A stretch of 64,000 nt of DNA from Ceratodon purpureus. Lineage: Eukaryota; Streptophyta; Bryopsida; Pseudoditrichales; Ditrichaceae. The position numbers were made by a program, and so were the translations under genes. A model generated the notes under the pieces. That model was not told the origin of the DNA. It ran no database searches and saw only the letters and a program-made list of their open reading frames with translations. Below, piece after piece: positions 62,201-64,000 of the stretch; the first letter of the stretch is position 1; each line of letters begins with the position of its first letter. Where the stretch lies: NCBI GenBank assembly GCA_014871385.1, contig CM026426.1:59682084-59746083 (forward strand), given 5' to 3'.

Positions 62201-63416
62201 TGACTTTTGAGACTACAGCTGAGGAGTCCATCCATGAGCAAACTTTCGAGTCTATTGCGTCCTCTGATCCCTAGGTCTAGGCTCTAGTCCCTTCCATCTC
62301 TCTTGTCCAGTCTGCATAGGATTTATATGGACTAGGGGATAACTCTCAACATGGTGCCTCCTTTGATCCTCCCATCCTGGATGTTGTCCCAGCTGAAGCA
62401 GCCCAAGATTATCCACAACCCTCGGATAACTCCGATCGTGCTGCCTCCTCCTCTCCTCGCTTCCAGAATCCCAGCCATGATGCCTCCCTTGTCAAGGCTG
62501 GTCTAAATCAATTCTGACCTGGGGATGATTTTGTAACTCGTTTATTAGACCCTCGGGTTCAAGTACGCTAGACCAATGTACTTTTTGAGTCACAGTACAA
62601 TAGTCAAGAGTACATTACTTTGTACTTGGTATCACCTGAGCGTAGAAGTTTTTTTTCTGGTTTTTGGTTTGCGTTGCTTAGTTCTGCATATGTGAAGTCT
62701 CTTGTGCGTCATCAAGTTACTTAAAAAACAAAGTTAACTGCAAAAAAAAAGTACTATTGTAGGGTACTGTAGAAAAGTCACACTGTATTCAGATTTAAGA
62801 AAAGTACAAATTTTGTAAACATTAAAGGTTCAAATTTTGTTTTCTTTCTTTGTAGAGGAGATAAGAAGAGCCAGTCTTTTGGGATTTGTCGTCAATTTTA
62901 CAAGTACGTCACTTTAATCTTAGAAGTAAATACTGGTTTCGGTTGCAACGGCTTACGAAGTAGAAAATGTTAATTTTTTGTCATCGGGTCTGGGATTCTT
63001 GACAGCTGGGCATATTTCTAGAATGGCCTTCTCTCAAATTATGGTAAAAATCATTTTTCCGTCACTTGGCCCTCGACGCCTTCCTGTGTGCTAATTGTAC
63101 ATGATGTACTTAGAAGTATATATTGTACTCGTAATGTGTAATAACTACTGCCTTGTTTTTGATGCCAGATCCTATTCTGACGTCGGCCGCCGTGTCATGA
63201 AGACGCCGCCACCTTGTGATTTTGTCCACGTCATCGTCTCTCTCGTTCATTTCCCCTCATCCCGCCTGCAGTACACTGTTGCTTGTTTGATTCACTTTGC
63301 TGTTCCTTGTGTATGCTGCGTGCAAGGGTTTCGGTTGAATGTTGTAGTTTACACTGTGTGTTGCGAGACAAATCGATTTCATGAGTTTTTAGCTGCTTCC
63401 TCTTCCCTTTTGAATA
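62201..63416. other. Intergenic DNA
   Basis: Up to about 62.5 kb the plus strand shows further broken Ser/Pro/Asp-rich frames, probably the tail of the region before. After that the sequence is T/A-rich. A 132-codon ORF (63095-63493) has no recognisable features. Confidence 0.35.
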
Positions 63417-63764
63417 ATGTCAAGGTCCACGGCACACCAAACTGTTTTAGTTCAGAGACTGATTACTTCTTACTTTACAAAGGAGGTGATTAGTGAGTTC
63501 GAATCTTGTTGTTACCATTCACTTAGTGAGATATCTGAGTCTGGATATGTTGAAGAAACCCCAGTGTCTAAACAAGGGAATTGGGATTTCTACCTTGGCA
63601 AGTGCAACAATGTAGATGAGTCCCCTAGGCGTTCTCTATTCATGAGTCCAGTTTCGTATTTGTATTCCAGCGGCAGCTTTGAGCGATCACCATCTGTTTC
63701 GGTGGGAAGGTTTTCAGTTGGATCTCCTACAGCTTCTTGCGGATCAGTTGCGATTAAGAAGTAG
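63417..63764 (+). CDS. Hypothetical Ser-rich ORF, unrecognised
   Basis: This 115-codon plus-strand ORF reads SLSEISESGYVEETP ... SPVSYLYSSGSFERSPSVSVGRFSVGSPTASCGS. The even Ser/Gly/Pro-rich character with spaced aromatic residues is protein-like rather than random, but I recognise no family. It may be an exon of a gene continuing beyond the window. Confidence 0.3.
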   Translation: MSRSTAHQTVLVQRLITSYFTKEVISEFESCCYHSLSEISESGYVEETPVSKQGNWDFYLGKCNNVDESPRRSLFMSPVSYLYSSGSFERSPSVSVGRFSVGSPTASCGSVAIKK

Positions 63765-64000
63765 GGTGGAAAAGGCTGAAGGGTGAGTTTACGTCTTAGA
63801 CTCATGACACTGTGATTCTGTTTTTTTTCTCATGCAGTACTATTGAATCGTGTTAGCTTCTCAACTCCTCCACTATGTACTCCGCTTCAGTGTCCATATC
63901 TCATGCGTGGCTTGGTTTTTGACGTGTGGTTTTCTACTAGAATAAGATCAATGGGTAACAGTGCTAAGAGACAGCGGTAACGACATGGTATTAGTCGACT

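Noticed and set aside
60150-62660. Full LTR retrotransposon
   Set aside because: No pair of LTRs, no convincing primer-binding site (the TGGTATCA word near 62.63 kb continues poorly) and no reverse transcriptase or integrase motif could be found.

Overview
The window looks like a nuclear, transposon-dominated stretch of a land-plant or streptophyte genome. This rests on short GT-AG introns, Transposase_21/DUF4216/DUF4218 CACTA proteins, a FAR1/MuDR-like MULE transposase with a SWIM zinc finger, Ulp1-type proteases in transposon context, and plant telo-box motifs (AAACCCTAA / TTTAGGG). A bryophyte is my best guess, at low confidence. I see no ordinary housekeeping gene, rRNA, tRNA or CRISPR array.

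Layout: (1) 1-4087, CACTA element 1 on the minus strand. Its right end is visible, with a phased palindromic subterminal array; its left end is outside the window. (2) About 5.0-12.3 kb, two tandem Mutator-like copies on the plus strand. The first is deleted and lacks the catalytic Glu; the second is nearly complete. (3) 13.9-18.7 kb, a minus-strand cluster of lineage-specific hydrophilic ORFs, two of them clear paralogues. (4) 21.4-25.4 kb, minus-strand exons resembling the BRCT end of DNA ligase IV, in two tandem copies; a third relic lies at 56 kb on the plus strand. (5) 25.8-36.0 kb, CACTA element 2: a TnpD-like transposase on the minus strand, divergent from an intact TnpA-like gene on the plus strand. 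(6) 36.9-49.6 kb, two tandem minus-strand copies of a long multi-exon gene with a C2HC zinc finger and a C-terminal Ulp1 protease, separated by about 2.2 kb of T-skewed AT-rich DNA. (7) 51.7-59.3 kb, a decayed second TnpA/TnpD pair in the same divergent arrangement. (8) 59.3-64 kb, mostly non-coding DNA with retroelement-like debris and one unidentified ORF.

The main observation is a 9-bp motif, TGTAGTGCA. By eye it occurs 21 times exactly: 10 times in the MULE region and 11 times in the Ulp1/zinc-finger region, with no exact copy found in the remaining ~44 kb. Two physically separate gene sets therefore share one dense, family-specific cis motif. The closest precedent is the Arabidopsis VANDAL elements, where the accessory protein VANC binds a dense short motif and relieves silencing. 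I propose that the MULE transposase gene and the Ulp1/zinc-finger gene are parts of one such multi-gene family, with the zinc finger as a candidate motif reader. Almost every long transposon ORF carries a single in-frame stop; the TnpA-like gene at 32.65-36.03 kb is the exception.
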